NCBI GenBank assembly: GCA_009927445.1
Contig: RFMZ01000288.1
Coordinates: 1 to 64,000, forward strand
DNA from: Betaproteobacteria bacterium
GTDB lineage: Bacteria; Pseudomonadota; Gammaproteobacteria; Burkholderiales; Burkholderiaceae
Direction: 5' to 3'
Length of the DNA: 64,000 bases
Under the pieces are notes generated by a model. It was not told the origin of the DNA and made no database searches. It worked only from the letters and a program-made list of their open reading frames with translations. Below, in pieces: positions 40,987 to 51,823 of this stretch. Made by a program: the position numbers and the translations under genes. How positions within the stretch are numbered: the stretch's first letter is position 1; the number at the start of each line of letters is the position of its first letter.

Positions 40987-41324
40987 CAATACACCTCCTT
41001 ATTTTGTATATATTTAATATATATTATTAGAGTTAAAGCAACCTCATCACGACTGTGTGTATATTTTGACCAATTAAGATTACTGTGCAGTCTGAGGAGG
41101 GTTTGCTCCATTAGTGGCTTTATGACATTAATCGATTTATAAGCCAGATAGCTTAAGGCCTAGCTAAAAAAAAGAATCTGATATTTTGATTTAGAACATC
41201 TAACATCGATATGAAACTAAACTCTTAGAACTATCAAATCTTATCAAAAGAGGTAGGGATAGGAATGATTTCCCGCATGCGCCAGCAAGGGATAGAAACT
41301 GGCTAATCGAGCGGTTTAGCACTT
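40987..41324. other. Intergenic region between the antitoxin-like gene and osmC-like gene
   Basis: These 338 bases hold no gene I can support. Near the left end (about 41006-41029) is an AT-only stretch built of TATATA repeats that forms an imperfect palindrome and lies just upstream of the antitoxin-like gene; it could be its promoter and self-regulatory operator. The rest has scattered stop codons in all frames and no hairpin or repeat that stands out. Confidence 0.5.
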
Positions 41325-41747
41325 TTACAGTTCATTGATTTCGATGGAGTGAGTTATTTCAGCTGTTTTACTGAGCATGATTGTTGCCGAGCAGTATTTC
41401 TCATGGGAGAGATCGACTGCTTTATTGACACGGTTTGGATCTAAATTCTTACCTGTCACAATAAATTTAAAATGAATATGCGTAAACACCTTGGGGTCTT
41501 CTTGGGCTCTTTGGGCGTTGACATGGACTTTGCAGCCATGGATATTTTGGCGGGCTTTTTTTAGAATCATCACCACATCAAATGCTGTACAGCCTCCAGC
41601 GCCTGCTAGAAGCAGTTCCATAGGGCGTGGCGCAAGATTTCTGCCACCAGCTTCTGGAGCTCCGTCCATATTAAGTAAGTGCCCACTACCAACTTCGGCA
41701 GAAAAGCTCATACCATCTTGGCCTAGCCAGCTAACAGTGCATTCCAT
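41325..41747 (-). CDS. OsmC family protein (YhfA-like)
   Basis: A 140-residue OsmC/Ohr-fold protein. It has two cysteines at the typical positions, Cys53 in AGAGGCTAFDVVMIL and Cys119 in HEKYCSATIML, which in the family reduce organic hydroperoxides by a thiol mechanism. The NLAPRPMELLLAG stretch points to the YhfA/OsmC-like branch, whose substrate is unknown, rather than to Ohr. The ATG has AAGGGAT 4 bases upstream and a TATAAT at plus coordinates 41762-41767. It is divergent from the rplM region. Confidence 0.9.
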   Translation of the reverse strand: MECTVSWLGQDGMSFSAEVGSGHLLNMDGAPEAGGRNLAPRPMELLLAGAGGCTAFDVVMILKKARQNIHGCKVHVNAQRAQEDPKVFTHIHFKFIVTGKNLDPNRVNKAVDLSHEKYCSATIMLSKTAEITHSIEINEL

Positions 41748-41786
41748 GCTATCCCTTCAAAATTATAAAAAAACCACAAAAAACAC

Positions 41787-41815
41787 TTTACCTAGTGATA
41801 ACCCTAATATATAAT
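41787..41815 (+). promoter_or_regulatory. Strong sigma-70-like promoter upstream of a candidate small RNA
   Basis: TTTACC (41787-41792) and a perfect TATAAT (41810-41815) are separated by exactly 17 bases. Transcription would start near 41822 and meet the terminator ending at 41916. No reading frame with a ribosome site lies between. Confidence 0.6.
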
Positions 41816-41821
41816 TAATTA

Positions 41822-41916
41822 TTGCGTAGAACTAATTTATTTACAGCTACCAGTGTCTCCTCCACTTAAACAAAAGTGGAATTCATAGCCCAGAGTTTAC
41901 CTCTGGGCTTTTTTTT
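41822..41916 (+). ncRNA. Candidate small RNA or attenuated rplM leader, about 95 nt
   Basis: Between a consensus-like promoter and an intrinsic terminator lie about 95 bases with no credible open frame. They can fold into a first hairpin (TCCACTT at 41861-41867 with AAGTGGA at 41874-41880, 6-base loop) and then the terminator hairpin 6 bases later, after a mostly unpaired 5' half. This is the classic layout of a trans-acting sRNA. The alternative is a leader of the rplM-rpsI operon with an attenuator. I recognise no known RNA family. Confidence 0.5.
41887..41916 (+). terminator. Intrinsic terminator upstream of rplM
   Basis: A perfect 9-pair stem (AGCCCAGAG at 41887-41895, CTCTGGGCT at 41901-41909) with loop TTTAC is followed by a run of eight T (41909-41916). 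It faces plus-strand transcription from the promoter at 41787-41815. No annotated plus-strand gene lies upstream except the candidate small RNA. Confidence 0.85.
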
Positions 41917-41924
41917 GCTACAAT
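41896..41924 (+). promoter_or_regulatory. Promoter of the rplM-rpsI operon overlapping the terminator
   Basis: TTTACC (41896-41901) and TACAAT (41919-41924) are 17 bases apart. The -35 hexamer occupies the loop of the terminator hairpin, and repeats the -35 of the promoter 109 bases upstream. Transcription would begin near 41931, giving rplM a leader of about 130 bases. Confidence 0.6.
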
Positions 41925-42059
41925 CATGATTCTTCGATATAGTCCCGAGGAAAAAGGCAGTACGGTATTGATTGATTCAAATGAGAGCGTGCAAATATAA
42001 GCAAGGCCGAATGCGATAGATGAAACCGACAATGGGCTCACAATTTGATGAAAGATATC

Positions 42060-42487
42060 ATGAAAACGTTTTCCGCAAAATCCCATGAGGTGAAGCGTGA
42101 ATGGTTCGTGATTGACGCTACAGACAAAGTTCTCGGTCGTGTCGCCAGTGAAGTGGCACACCGTCTGCGCGGCAAGCATAAACCTGAATTCACACCACAC
42201 GTAGATACGGGCGATTATATCGTCGTAATTAACGCTGCTAAATTGCGCGTTACCGGTAATAAAGGCTTACAAAAAACGTATTTTCGGCATACTGGATACC
42301 CAGGTGGAATATACGAAACGAATTTTGACAAGATGCAGGCCAAGTTCCCAGGCCGGTTCTTGAAAAAGCGGTTAAAGGCATGTTGCCAAAGGGCCCATTG
42401 GGCTACGCCATGATTAAGAAACTCAAAGTCTATGGCGATAATAACCACCCACATGCGGCTCAACAGCCAAGCGTGTTAGAACTTTAA
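42060..42487 (+). pseudogene. rplM: 50S ribosomal protein L13, single-base frameshift
   Basis: An early-assembly protein of the large subunit. Restored it is 142 residues, the same as E. coli L13. The intact part runs [19 protein letters not shown] to about residue 99; the frame breaks near 42355, where GGCCGGTTCTTG lacks one G for [20 protein letters not shown]. The correct C-terminus ([15 protein letters not shown]...LEL) follows in the other frame to TAA at 42485. The start at ATG 42060 matches the family; two upstream in-frame starts would add residues foreign to L13. rpsI follows after 9 bases. L13 is essential or nearly so, so this lesion is suspicious as a sequence error. Confidence 0.93.
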
Positions 42488-42496
42488 GGAACGGTC

Positions 42497-42889
42497 ATGA
42501 TAGGAAATTGGAATTACGGAACCGGTCGTCGTAAAAGCTCAGTAGCACGGGTATTTATTAAATCGGGTACAGGCGCAATTTTAGTAAATGGTAAGCCAAT
42601 AGATGAGTATTTCTCGCGTGAAACTTCACGCATGATTGCACGTCAGCCATTGATATTGACTAACCACGCAGGCACATTTGACATTAAAGTCAATGTTAGT
42701 GGTGGTGGTGAAACAGGGCAAGCTGGAGCAGTCCGTCATGGCGTTACAAGAGCCTTGATTGATTATGACAATACGCTCAAGCCCGCTTTATCCAAAGCTG
42801 GATTTGTAACACGTGACGCACGTGAAGTAGAGCGTAAAAAAGTTGGTTTACGTGGCGCTAGGCGCCGTAAGCAGTTTAGTAAACGTTAA
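42497..42889 (+). CDS. rpsI: 30S ribosomal protein S9
   Basis: A component of the small-subunit head whose basic C-terminal tail reaches the P-site tRNA. The 130-residue protein shows [16 protein letters not shown] at the start, [19 protein letters not shown] in the middle and the basic end [14 protein letters not shown]. It is co-transcribed with rplM and followed by two hairpins. Confidence 0.97.
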   Translation: MIGNWNYGTGRRKSSVARVFIKSGTGAILVNGKPIDEYFSRETSRMIARQPLILTNHAGTFDIKVNVSGGGETGQAGAVRHGVTRALIDYDNTLKPALSKAGFVTRDAREVERKKVGLRGARRRKQFSKR

Positions 42890-42943
42890 TTTTTTGATGT
42901 GTATTTGCCAGTTTTTGGCAAGTATTGAAATGAACGTCTTAAG

Positions 42944-42979
42944 AACCCGTATTAGCTTGTGGCTTATGCGGGTTTTTTT
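42944..42979 (+). terminator. Intrinsic terminator of the rplM-rpsI operon
   Basis: AACCCG (42944-42949) pairs with CGGGTT (42969-42974), extended by a mostly paired ATTAGC/GCTTAT segment, followed by a run of seven T (42973-42979). A smaller hairpin (TTGCCA with TGGCAA, 42905-42921) lies between it and the rpsI stop. Confidence 0.8.
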
Positions 42980-43041
42980 CATTTGAATTGAATACAATAG
43001 TGTAGAAATCTTGCAGTAACAACTTGGTATGTAGAGGGCAT

Positions 43042-44100
43042 ATGATACGAGTCGGCATTGTTGGTGGAACAGGCTATACGGGTGTAGAGCTATTACGGTT
43101 ATTAGCTCAGCATCCACAAGTAGAATTGCGAGCGATTACTTCGCGAAGTGAAGCGGGTATGTCCGTAGCTAAAATGTTTCCCTCTTTACGGGGGCGCGTA
43201 GAAATTGCCTTTAGTACTCCAGAAGAATCGCAACTAGAGGAGTGTGATGCGGTATTTTTTGCAACGCCGCACGGTGTAGCCATGTCACAAGCCAGAGAGC
43301 TACTTGCAGCGGGCGTTAAGATTTTAGATTTAGCGGCTGATTTTCGATTACAAGATACTGCAGAATTTGAGAAGTGGTATGGCATGGCTCATAGTTGTCC
43401 AGATATTTTGCGAGAGGCTGTTTATGGTTTAGCTGAGATCAATCGCGAGAAAATTAAAAATGCTCGTGTGGTTGGTTTAGCAGGTTGTTATCCGACTTCG
43501 GTGCAACTAGGTTATGCGCCACTTTTATCCCCGAGGTCAACCTCTGCAGGGCAGTTAGTAGATACCAGTTCTTTAATTGCTGACTCCAAGTCTGGTGTAT
43601 CAGGTGCCGGCCGAAAAGCTGAAGTAGCTACACTGTTGGCTGAGGCAAGCGATAACTTTAAGGCCTATGGTGTGGCGGGGCACCGTCATTTACCGGAGAT
43701 AAAACAGGGATTGCGAGCAATTGCAGGGCATGACGCTATTGGACTAACATTTGTGCCACATTTAGTGCCGATGATTAGAGGCATCCATTCAACGTTATAT
43801 GCCAAAATTTTGCCTGCGGGGATGCAGGTTGACTATCAACGTTTGTATGAAAATTTTTATGAAGGCGAACCATTCGTTGACGTGATGCCAGCGAACAGCC
43901 ACCCAGAAACAAGGTCGGTACGCGGCAGTAATCAATTACGCATTGCTGTTCATCGGCCTGGGGGGGCCGATACATTAGTCATTTTGGTGGTTGAGGATAA
44001 TTTAGTCAAAGGTGCTTCTGGTCAAGCTGTCCAATGCTTGAACTTGATGTTTGGACTACCTGAGGACATGGGTTTGCAGCAAATTGCCCTCATGCCATAA
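43042..44100 (+). CDS. argC: N-acetyl-gamma-glutamyl-phosphate reductase
   Basis: NADPH-dependent third step of arginine synthesis. The 352-residue protein has the nucleotide loop [18 protein letters not shown], the catalytic Cys149 in [13 protein letters not shown] and the [10 protein letters not shown] and AGHRHLPEI segments of the family. The start at ATG 43042 has AGAGGG 3-4 bases upstream; an in-frame start 18 bases earlier gives six unconserved residues. The rpsI-argC-erpA order is usual in betaproteobacteria. Confidence 0.95.
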   Translation: MIRVGIVGGTGYTGVELLRLLAQHPQVELRAITSRSEAGMSVAKMFPSLRGRVEIAFSTPEESQLEECDAVFFATPHGVAMSQARELLAAGVKILDLAADFRLQDTAEFEKWYGMAHSCPDILREAVYGLAEINREKIKNARVVGLAGCYPTSVQLGYAPLLSPRSTSAGQLVDTSSLIADSKSGVSGAGRKAEVATLLAEASDNFKAYGVAGHRHLPEIKQGLRAIAGHDAIGLTFVPHLVPMIRGIHSTLYAKILPAGMQVDYQRLYENFYEGEPFVDVMPANSHPETRSVRGSNQLRIAVHRPGGADTLVILVVEDNLVKGASGQAVQCLNLMFGLPEDMGLQQIALMP

Positions 44101-44167
44101 TATCCCTACAATACTTAGGACAATTTAAGCCTAGAATAGACATATAGTAATTAAAAGGAGTAATGAA

Positions 44168-44539
44168 ATGACTGCTGTTCAACAAGTTAGCGTAGCGACT
44201 GAAGAGCCACCAGTACCGATTCTATTTACCGACAGTGCAGCGGCAAAGGTGGCCGATTTAATTGCCGAAGAGGGTAATGCGGCATTAAAGTTAAGAGTAT
44301 TTGTGCAGGGCGGCGGATGTTCCGGATTTCAGTACGGGTTTACTTTTGATGAAGACGTCAATGAAGACGATACAGAATTTTTGAAAAATGGCGTCACTTT
44401 ACTGGTAGATTCGATGAGTTTTCAGTATTTAGTTGGTGCAGAAATTGATTACAAAGAAGATATCAATGGTTCTCAATTTGTGATTAAGAACCCGAATGCG
44501 ACTACCACTTGTGGTTGTGGCTCTTCGTTTTCTGCGTAG
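44168..44539 (+). CDS. erpA: Iron-sulfur cluster insertion protein ErpA (A-type carrier)
   Basis: Delivers Fe-S clusters to target enzymes such as those of isoprenoid synthesis. The 123-residue protein carries the three conserved cysteines of A-type carriers: Cys51 in [11 protein letters not shown] and Cys115/Cys117 in TTCGCGSSF at the C-terminus. The start ATG (44168) has AAGGAG about 8 bases upstream; a nearer ATG six bases upstream runs into a stop. Confidence 0.95.
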   Translation: MTAVQQVSVATEEPPVPILFTDSAAAKVADLIAEEGNAALKLRVFVQGGGCSGFQYGFTFDEDVNEDDTEFLKNGVTLLVDSMSFQYLVGAEIDYKEDINGSQFVIKNPNATTTCGCGSSFSA

Positions 44540-44580
44540 TCTCTAATCCTGCCTCTAGCGCTGTTGATTGGTATAGGGTT

Positions 44581-45734
<1,154 letters not shown>

Positions 45735-45822
45735 AGATACAATAGATGACTAGGTAAGAGCATTTACAAGAGTGCGACAATATAGAATATGTACATTTGG
45801 CCATTAAAAATTGTTTGACAGC

Positions 45823-47100
45823 ATGACTAATCAAAAAGATTCTAAGAGTAATTTATCATCCACGCCTAGTCAACATACTACGCCAACTTATCCGATCACG
45901 GCCGAAGTCAAAGAGGCGCTTGTTCAAACGCAGCGTGGCTGTGAGGAATTATTAGTGGAGTCTGAGTGGGTCCATAAACTAGCAAGGAGCGCCTTTACAG
46001 GTCAGCCACTCAGGATTAAGTTAGGACTTGATCCAACGGCCCCGGATATCCATTTGGGACATACTGTAGTGCTTAATAAGCTCAGGCAGTTGCAAAACCT
46101 GGGGCATACAGTGATTTTCTTAATTGGCGATTTTACGAGTTTAATTGGCGACCCATCGGGTCGAAATGCAACTAGGCCAGCTCTGACAAAAGAGGAGATT
46201 GCGCAAAATGCTAAAACGTATTATCAACAGGCTAGTTTAATTTTAGACCCGAATAAAACCGAAATACGCTATAACTCAGAATGGAGTGAGCCTCTAGGCG
46301 CCTCTGGAATGATCCAATTAGCGGCAAAATATACTGTAGCAAGAATGTTAGAGCGCGATGATTTTACCAAGCGTTACCGGAATGGCATTCCAATTTCTGT
46401 CCATGAATTCTTATATCCGCTCATGCAAGGTTATGACTCTGTAGCCTTAAAGAGCGACTTAGAGTTAGGCGGAACCGATCAAAAGTTTAATTTACTAGTC
46501 GGCCGGGAATTACAAAAGGAATATGGGCAAGAGCCCCAGTGTATCTTAACGATGCCTTTGTTAGTGGGGCTTGACGGTCTTGATAAGATGAGTAAATCCA
46601 AAGGTAATTATATTGGCGTAACAGAACCTGCGAATGAGATGTTTGGAAAAATGTTGAGTATTTCAGATGATTTAATGTGGAGTTATTACACTTTATTATC
46701 GTTTCGTTCCATAGCAGATATTCAAAACTTACAAAAAGAAGTAGCAGATGGTAAAAATCCAAAAGATGCCAAGGTTGCTTTAGCAGATGAAATCGTGACC
46801 CGATTTCATAATGCAAGTTTAGCGGCCCAGGCTCAAGAAGACTTTAATCTTCGAGCCAAAGGAGGTATACCAGATCAGATTCCAGAAATGACTATATCTG
46901 GGGCGCCTTTGGGTATTGCGCAATTATTAAAACAGTCGACATTAGCGCCATCGACTTCGGAGGCTTATCGAAACATTGATCAAGCTGGCGTCAAAATTGA
47001 TGGTGTTGTGATTACCGATCGTGGGCTACAAGTTTTGCCGGGTACTTTTGTATTGCAAGTGGGAAAACGGCGGTTCATGAAAATTCATTTACAGGCATAG
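45823..47100 (+). CDS. tyrS: Tyrosyl-tRNA synthetase
   Basis: Charges tRNA-Tyr. The 425-residue class I enzyme has the HIGH-like DIHLGHTV, the KMSKS loop [12 protein letters not shown] and a C-terminal S4-like RNA-binding domain (about 360-425). This is the TyrRS form common in betaproteobacteria. I chose ATG at 45823; an in-frame TTG four codons upstream is possible. No clear Shine-Dalgarno is present for either. It is divergent from anmK and followed 9 bases later by a phosphatase gene. Confidence 0.94.
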   Translation: MTNQKDSKSNLSSTPSQHTTPTYPITAEVKEALVQTQRGCEELLVESEWVHKLARSAFTGQPLRIKLGLDPTAPDIHLGHTVVLNKLRQLQNLGHTVIFLIGDFTSLIGDPSGRNATRPALTKEEIAQNAKTYYQQASLILDPNKTEIRYNSEWSEPLGASGMIQLAAKYTVARMLERDDFTKRYRNGIPISVHEFLYPLMQGYDSVALKSDLELGGTDQKFNLLVGRELQKEYGQEPQCILTMPLLVGLDGLDKMSKSKGNYIGVTEPANEMFGKMLSISDDLMWSYYTLLSFRSIADIQNLQKEVADGKNPKDAKVALADEIVTRFHNASLAAQAQEDFNLRAKGGIPDQIPEMTISGAPLGIAQLLKQSTLAPSTSEAYRNIDQAGVKIDGVVITDRGLQVLPGTFVLQVGKRRFMKIHLQA

Positions 47101-47109
47101 ATTTTCCAA

Positions 47110-47748
47110 ATGGCAAATATTTTATTAGTACGACACGGCGAGACTGACTGGAATCGCGCAAAACGTTTACAGGGGCATCTTGACATTAGCTTGAATCAAG
47201 AGGGCATTACCCAGGCAAACCGCCTTGGAAAATCCTTAGCCAATGAATCGATAGATATTGCGTATTCTAGCGACTTATCTAGAGCTTTTGACACAGCTCA
47301 GGCAATTTTGGCGCAGCGTTCAATCCCGCATTTTATTGATCAGAGTTTAAGAGAAAGATGTTACGGTGAAATTCAGGGGATGACTTATGCTCAAATCGAA
47401 GCGGAGTTACCAGATAACCATCGTGCTTGGCATACTAGAGACCCCGATTTTCAGCCAAAAAATGGCGAGAGTTTAAGGCAGTTTTATCAGCGCGTTGAAG
47501 CGGGAATGTTGCAAATTGCCAAGGCGCATTTTGGACAAACAATTTTAGTTGTTGCGCATGGCGGTATTTTAGATTGTATGTTTCGATTAGCTAGTGGCAT
47601 ATCGATTGAAGATCGGATGAAGGTGGATTTATTAAATACGAGTTTGAATCGGTTGCAATATGACGGTCAGAAGTTTCAGATTAAAACTTGGGCTGATTTA
47701 AGTCATCTTGAAAATCAATCTGCCCTCGACGAGATTGACCGTACTTAG
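47110..47748 (+). CDS. Histidine phosphatase family protein (phosphoglycerate mutase-like)
   Basis: A 212-residue branch-1 histidine phosphatase with the catalytic [19 protein letters not shown] motif (phospho-acceptor His9), the acidic [11 protein letters not shown] segment, Glu in [13 protein letters not shown] and the second His in [12 protein letters not shown]. It could be a cofactor-independent-type GpmB/CobC/PhoE-like phosphatase; the sequence does not decide. It ends 4 bases past the convergent ruvB stop. Confidence 0.88.
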   Translation: MANILLVRHGETDWNRAKRLQGHLDISLNQEGITQANRLGKSLANESIDIAYSSDLSRAFDTAQAILAQRSIPHFIDQSLRERCYGEIQGMTYAQIEAELPDNHRAWHTRDPDFQPKNGESLRQFYQRVEAGMLQIAKAHFGQTILVVAHGGILDCMFRLASGISIEDRMKVDLLNTSLNRLQYDGQKFQIKTWADLSHLENQSALDEIDRT

Positions 47749-48818
47749 TTTAGATCTAAAAAACCACTACCTTCCTTAGGTACTATATTGAAATGTTCAT
47801 AAGCTAGCTTGGTCGCAATACGGCCTCTTGGGGTGCGCTGTAAGTAGCCTTGTTGAATCAAATAGGGCTCAATGACATCCTCGATCGTATCGCGCTCTTC
47901 ACCAATCGCTGAGGCTAGATTATCAACGCCGACGGGTCCGCCAGAAAACTTCAATAAGATGGCTTCGATTAATTTTCGATCCATCACATCAAAGCCAACA
48001 GGATCAACATCGAGCATGAGTAGGGCTGCATCGGCAATTTTTCCAGAGATGATGCCGTCACTTTTAACTTGGGCATAATCGCGCACTCGCCGTAGGAGTC
48101 GATTTGCAATTCGGGGGGTCCCACGGGCTCTTTTAGCAATTTCTTGAGCGCCGTCTGGAACGATCGGGGCGTTCAGTAATTGAGCCGAACGCGAGACGAT
48201 TTGGCAGAGTTCATTTTCAGTATAGAACTCTAGACGAGAGACGATACCAAAGCGGTCTCGCAAAGGATTTGTGAGCATACCAGCTCGCGTTGTTGCCCCA
48301 ATCAGGGTAAAGGGTTTTAAGTCTAGTTTGACGCTACGAGCAGCAGGTCCCTCCCCAATCATGATGTCGATACTATAATCTTCGAGGGCTGGATAAAGGA
48401 TTTCTTCTACAACTGGTGAGAGTCGATGGATCTCGTCAATAAAGAGAACGTCATTTTCTTCAAGATTCGTAAGCAGGGCTGCTAAATCACCAGGCCGATC
48501 AATTACTGGACCACTCGTTTGACGCATATTGACGCCGAGTTCTTTCGCGATGATATGGGCCAAGGTCGTTTTTCCTAAACCGGGAGGGCCAAATAATAAA
48601 ACATGATCGAGAGCTTCAGAGCGACTTTTAGCGGCTTGGATAAAAATACTTAATTGCTCACGAACCTTTGTTTGACCGATATATTCTTGGAGTTGCTTGG
48701 GTCGAAGGGCTCTATCAATAACGCTATCATCGGTGCTTAGCGAAGGGTTAACAAAACGATCAGAGCCCTTTCTGGGAAGCTCAGGTTCGGTTTCAAGTTG
48801 ATCAGTATGAATGGCCAT
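47745..48818 (-). CDS. ruvB: Holliday junction branch migration DNA helicase RuvB
   Basis: The hexameric AAA+ motor that drives branch migration with RuvA. The 357-residue protein has Walker A GPPGLGKT, Walker B FIDEIHRL, sensor [17 protein letters not shown] and the C-terminal winged helix [19 protein letters not shown]. It lies 26 bases after ruvA. The N-terminus is slightly longer than average. Confidence 0.97.
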   Translation of the reverse strand: MAIHTDQLETEPELPRKGSDRFVNPSLSTDDSVIDRALRPKQLQEYIGQTKVREQLSIFIQAAKSRSEALDHVLLFGPPGLGKTTLAHIIAKELGVNMRQTSGPVIDRPGDLAALLTNLEENDVLFIDEIHRLSPVVEEILYPALEDYSIDIMIGEGPAARSVKLDLKPFTLIGATTRAGMLTNPLRDRFGIVSRLEFYTENELCQIVSRSAQLLNAPIVPDGAQEIAKRARGTPRIANRLLRRVRDYAQVKSDGIISGKIADAALLMLDVDPVGFDVMDRKLIEAILLKFSGGPVGVDNLASAIGEERDTIEDVIEPYLIQQGYLQRTPRGRIATKLAYEHFNIVPKEGSGFLDLN

Positions 48819-48844
48819 ATGACTAGTTTAGTCCTAAATGAAGA

Positions 48845-49426
48845 CTAGGCTTTAGAGAGTGTTTTCAGTGCAGCACGAATACCGTCCGAGACTGACACAT
48901 CCGTTGGTATTTGTTTAATGGCTAGGACAGCTTCTTTATCCGAATAGCCAAGGGCTAAGAGGGCTTGTAATATTTCGGTCGAGACTTCCTGTTTAACAGT
49001 AACTCCAGGGATTGCTGTGAGCATCGTACCGAACTTGCCTTTCAGCTCGAGGAGGAGTCGTTCGGCAGTTTTTTTACCAATACCCGGGATGGTAGTCAAG
49101 CGCGCTGCTTCTTGCATGAGAACTGCTTGCGCAATTTCTGGCACACTCATGCCTGACAAAATGGACAAAGCAGTTCGGGCCCCAACACCACTGATTTTAA
49201 TGAGGCAACGAAAAGCTTCACGCTCAGTCTCCGACGCAAAACCAAAGAGTAATTGCGCATCCTCCCGGACTAAAAAATGGGTTAATAACGTCACATGAGT
49301 ACCTAGTTCTGGTAACTGATACAGTGTGCTCATCGGGACGTCAATTTCATAACCGACACCTTGGCAATCTACGACGATCCGCGGCGGATTTTTTTGTACC
49401 AATATTCCCTGGATGCGTCCTATCAT
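48845..49426 (-). CDS. ruvA: Holliday junction DNA helicase subunit RuvA
   Basis: Binds the four-way junction and loads RuvB. The 193-residue protein has the N-terminal OB fold ([20 protein letters not shown]), two helix-hairpin-helix motifs ([32 protein letters not shown]) and the C-terminal RuvB-binding domain with [15 protein letters not shown]. It follows ruvC by 9 bases. Confidence 0.97.
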   Translation of the reverse strand: MIGRIQGILVQKNPPRIVVDCQGVGYEIDVPMSTLYQLPELGTHVTLLTHFLVREDAQLLFGFASETEREAFRCLIKISGVGARTALSILSGMSVPEIAQAVLMQEAARLTTIPGIGKKTAERLLLELKGKFGTMLTAIPGVTVKQEVSTEILQALLALGYSDKEAVLAIKQIPTDVSVSDGIRAALKTLSKA

Positions 49427-49435
49427 GAATAGTCC

Positions 49436-49939
49436 TTATTGATTTCTTGATTGTCGAAGTTGTAATTCCATTTGAAAATGGTGGGCGGCACAAATTGCCA
49501 CGCCAAGAGCATCTGAGGCATCTGTGCCAGGTACTGATTTAAGACTGAGGAGTCTTTTAACCATTTCTTGAACTTGGGATTTAATTGCTCGGCCTGAGCC
49601 AACCACATTTTTTTTGACTTCTAAGGCACTAAATTCTTTAACGGATAAAGACTGGCAGACTAAGGCCGCAATTACAGATCCTCGGGCTTGGCCAAGAGCT
49701 AGGGTGGATTTTGGATTGACATTTAAAAAAACTTGTTCAACCGCAGCGTATTCGGGATGATATGTTTGCACAATTTCAGTAACACCCTTAAATAATATGC
49801 CAAGGCGTTCGGGGGTGGAATGTTTGGCGCTTGACGTTTCGATGGTTCCGGAAGCAATATAACTTAGACGTTGGTGCGCAAAATCGACGACTCCAAAGCC
49901 TGTTGTGCGCAGTCCAGGATCGATACCGATAATACGCAT
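49436..49939 (-). CDS. ruvC: Crossover junction endodeoxyribonuclease RuvC
   Basis: Resolves Holliday junctions. The 167-residue protein has the catalytic acids in [14 protein letters not shown] (Asp7), [14 protein letters not shown] (Glu68) and the C-terminal [17 protein letters not shown]. Slightly shorter than E. coli RuvC but complete. It heads ruvC-ruvA-ruvB, 6 bases after purH. Confidence 0.96.
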   Translation of the reverse strand: MRIIGIDPGLRTTGFGVVDFAHQRLSYIASGTIETSSAKHSTPERLGILFKGVTEIVQTYHPEYAAVEQVFLNVNPKSTLALGQARGSVIAALVCQSLSVKEFSALEVKKNVVGSGRAIKSQVQEMVKRLLSLKSVPGTDASDALGVAICAAHHFQMELQLRQSRNQ

Positions 49940-49945
49940 AGCGTT

Positions 49946-51529
49946 TTAATGTCTAAAATGCCGTGTGCCGGTATAGACCATGGCTATACCATGCTCGTTG
50001 GCGGCTGCTACTACCTCCTCATCACGAATACTTCCTCCGGGTTGAATGACGCAGGTAGCGCCAGCGGCTACGACCACATCTAGACCATCTCGAAAAGGAA
50101 AAAACGCGTCGCTAGCCGCGGCGCAACCAGCGAGCGATAAGCCAGCATTTGCAGCTTTAATAGTGGCAATTTTTGCAGAATCCAAGCGGCTCATTTGACC
50201 AGCGCCAACACCCAAGGTTTGGCCATTTGCACAAAATACAATCGCATTTGATTTAACAAATTTAGCAACCCGCCAAGCAAATAACAGATCACTCATTTCA
50301 GTAGGGCTTGGACTACGTTTGGAGACAACGTGTAATTCGCTCAGCTGTACATCTTTTAAATCTGGGGTTTGGACTAATAAGCCACCACCAACCCGTTTGA
50401 AATCAAACGGGTTAATCGTTTTTGCGAGATGAATTTCTAGAACACGTACATTGGGTTTAGCAGCAATAAGGGCTTTGGCGGCGGCTGTAAATGCTGGAGC
50501 AATAAGTACTTCGACAAATTGTTTTGAGACTATTTCGATCGTTGCCTCATCGCATTCTCGGTTAAACGCAATAATCCCACCAAAGGCAGAAGTGGGATCT
50601 GTTTGCAGGGCTTTTTGATAGGCCTCTAGGCAATTAGAGCCGATAGCTACGCCACAGGGATTAGCGTGTTTAACGATGACACAGGCGGCTTGGCCGCTAT
50701 CCAGAGCGGATCCAAAACTCTTCACACACTCCCAAGCAGCGTCGGCATCGGCAATATTGTTATAGGACAGTTCTTTACCTTGCAGTTGACGATAGTTCGC
50801 AAGACCGCCATGCACTTGTTTGATATCTTGATAAAAGGCGGCTGATTGATGCGGATTTTCACCATAGCGTAATTCTTGAAGAAGATCAAAAGCCAGATGG
50901 AGTGTTTGTGGATAGTGGCTTCGTTCTTGGTGTTCTAGATTATCTGGTAAAGATGACAAATAATTAGCGATGGCACCGTCATATTGGGCGGTATGGGCAA
51001 AAACTTTTTTTGCTAAGCGTAAATTGGTCTTGAAAGAGATTTGGTGTTGATGACTCGTCATTTCCTCTAGTACCAAATCATAATCTTGAGGATCAATTAA
51101 GACAGTAACGTCTTGATGATTTTTTGCTGCAGCGCGCAGCATAGCAGGCCCGCCAATGTCAATATTTTCAATCGCATCGGCAAAAGTGCAATTGGCATTT
51201 TCAATCGTTTTTTCGAATGGGTAGAGGTTAATAACTAGCAGGTCGATTGTACCGATACCGTGAGTTGCAAGGGCTGCCATATGCAGCGGATCATCGCGCT
51301 TAGCGAGAAGTCCGCCATGCACCATTGGATGGAGGGTCTTTACCCTACCATCTAACATTTCAGGGAAGTTGGTTAAACTCGCAACCTCGACAACCGGAAG
51401 ATGGTTGTCCATCAGTAGCTTGGCAGTACCGCCAGTAGAAATCAGTTTTATACCTAATTGATGTAACTTTTGGGCAAAGGGCACAATACCCGATTTATCA
51501 GAAACTGAAAGTAGAGCGGTTCGAATCAT
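49946..51529 (-). CDS. purH: Bifunctional AICAR transformylase/IMP cyclohydrolase
   Basis: The last two steps of purine synthesis to IMP. The 527-residue protein has the N-terminal MGS-like IMP cyclohydrolase domain (about 1-195; [28 protein letters not shown]) and the C-terminal AICAR transformylase domain ([44 protein letters not shown]). It lies between fis and ruvC, as in many betaproteobacteria. Confidence 0.96.
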   Translation of the reverse strand: MIRTALLSVSDKSGIVPFAQKLHQLGIKLISTGGTAKLLMDNHLPVVEVASLTNFPEMLDGRVKTLHPMVHGGLLAKRDDPLHMAALATHGIGTIDLLVINLYPFEKTIENANCTFADAIENIDIGGPAMLRAAAKNHQDVTVLIDPQDYDLVLEEMTSHQHQISFKTNLRLAKKVFAHTAQYDGAIANYLSSLPDNLEHQERSHYPQTLHLAFDLLQELRYGENPHQSAAFYQDIKQVHGGLANYRQLQGKELSYNNIADADAAWECVKSFGSALDSGQAACVIVKHANPCGVAIGSNCLEAYQKALQTDPTSAFGGIIAFNRECDEATIEIVSKQFVEVLIAPAFTAAAKALIAAKPNVRVLEIHLAKTINPFDFKRVGGGLLVQTPDLKDVQLSELHVVSKRSPSPTEMSDLLFAWRVAKFVKSNAIVFCANGQTLGVGAGQMSRLDSAKIATIKAANAGLSLAGCAAASDAFFPFRDGLDVVVAAGATCVIQPGGSIRDEEVVAAANEHGIAMVYTGTRHFRH

Positions 51530-51561
51530 ACATTCCCAAAGAGTTTGAAATTAGAAAAAGA

Positions 51562-51816
51562 CTACTTACTTAATAAGCCGTGGGCAAGGAGTTTTTTACG
51601 CAGGGTATTCCGATTTAAACCGAGGTATTCTGCGGCTAGGGACTGATTATCTTTAGCATGTTGCATAATCAGTTGTAGCATCGGGCGTTCGATCGAGTTC
51701 AAGACCATATCATATACATTACTTGGTGGCGTATCACCGAGATCATTTAAATACAATTGGAGATGTTCTTCAAGAACTTCTGTAACGGGGTGTTTAGTTT
51801 GGACTCTATTTGGCAT
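51562..51816 (-). CDS. fis: DNA-binding protein Fis
   Basis: A nucleoid protein and regulator of rRNA and growth-phase genes. The 84-residue protein has the Fis-type C-terminal helix-turn-helix (AKDNQSLAAEYLGLNRNTLRKKL) and a VYDMVLNSIERPML dimer helix. It lies 7 bases after dusB, the conserved dusB-fis pair. Betaproteobacterial Fis is often shorter than the E. coli protein, as here. Confidence 0.94.
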   Translation of the reverse strand: MPNRVQTKHPVTEVLEEHLQLYLNDLGDTPPSNVYDMVLNSIERPMLQLIMQHAKDNQSLAAEYLGLNRNTLRKKLLAHGLLSK

Positions 51817-51823
51817 CGTTAAT

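Noticed and set aside
45763-45791. A tyrS promoter with TTTACA at 45763
   Set aside because: No -10 box lies at acceptable spacing; the TAGAAT is only 14 bases downstream, so support is too weak.
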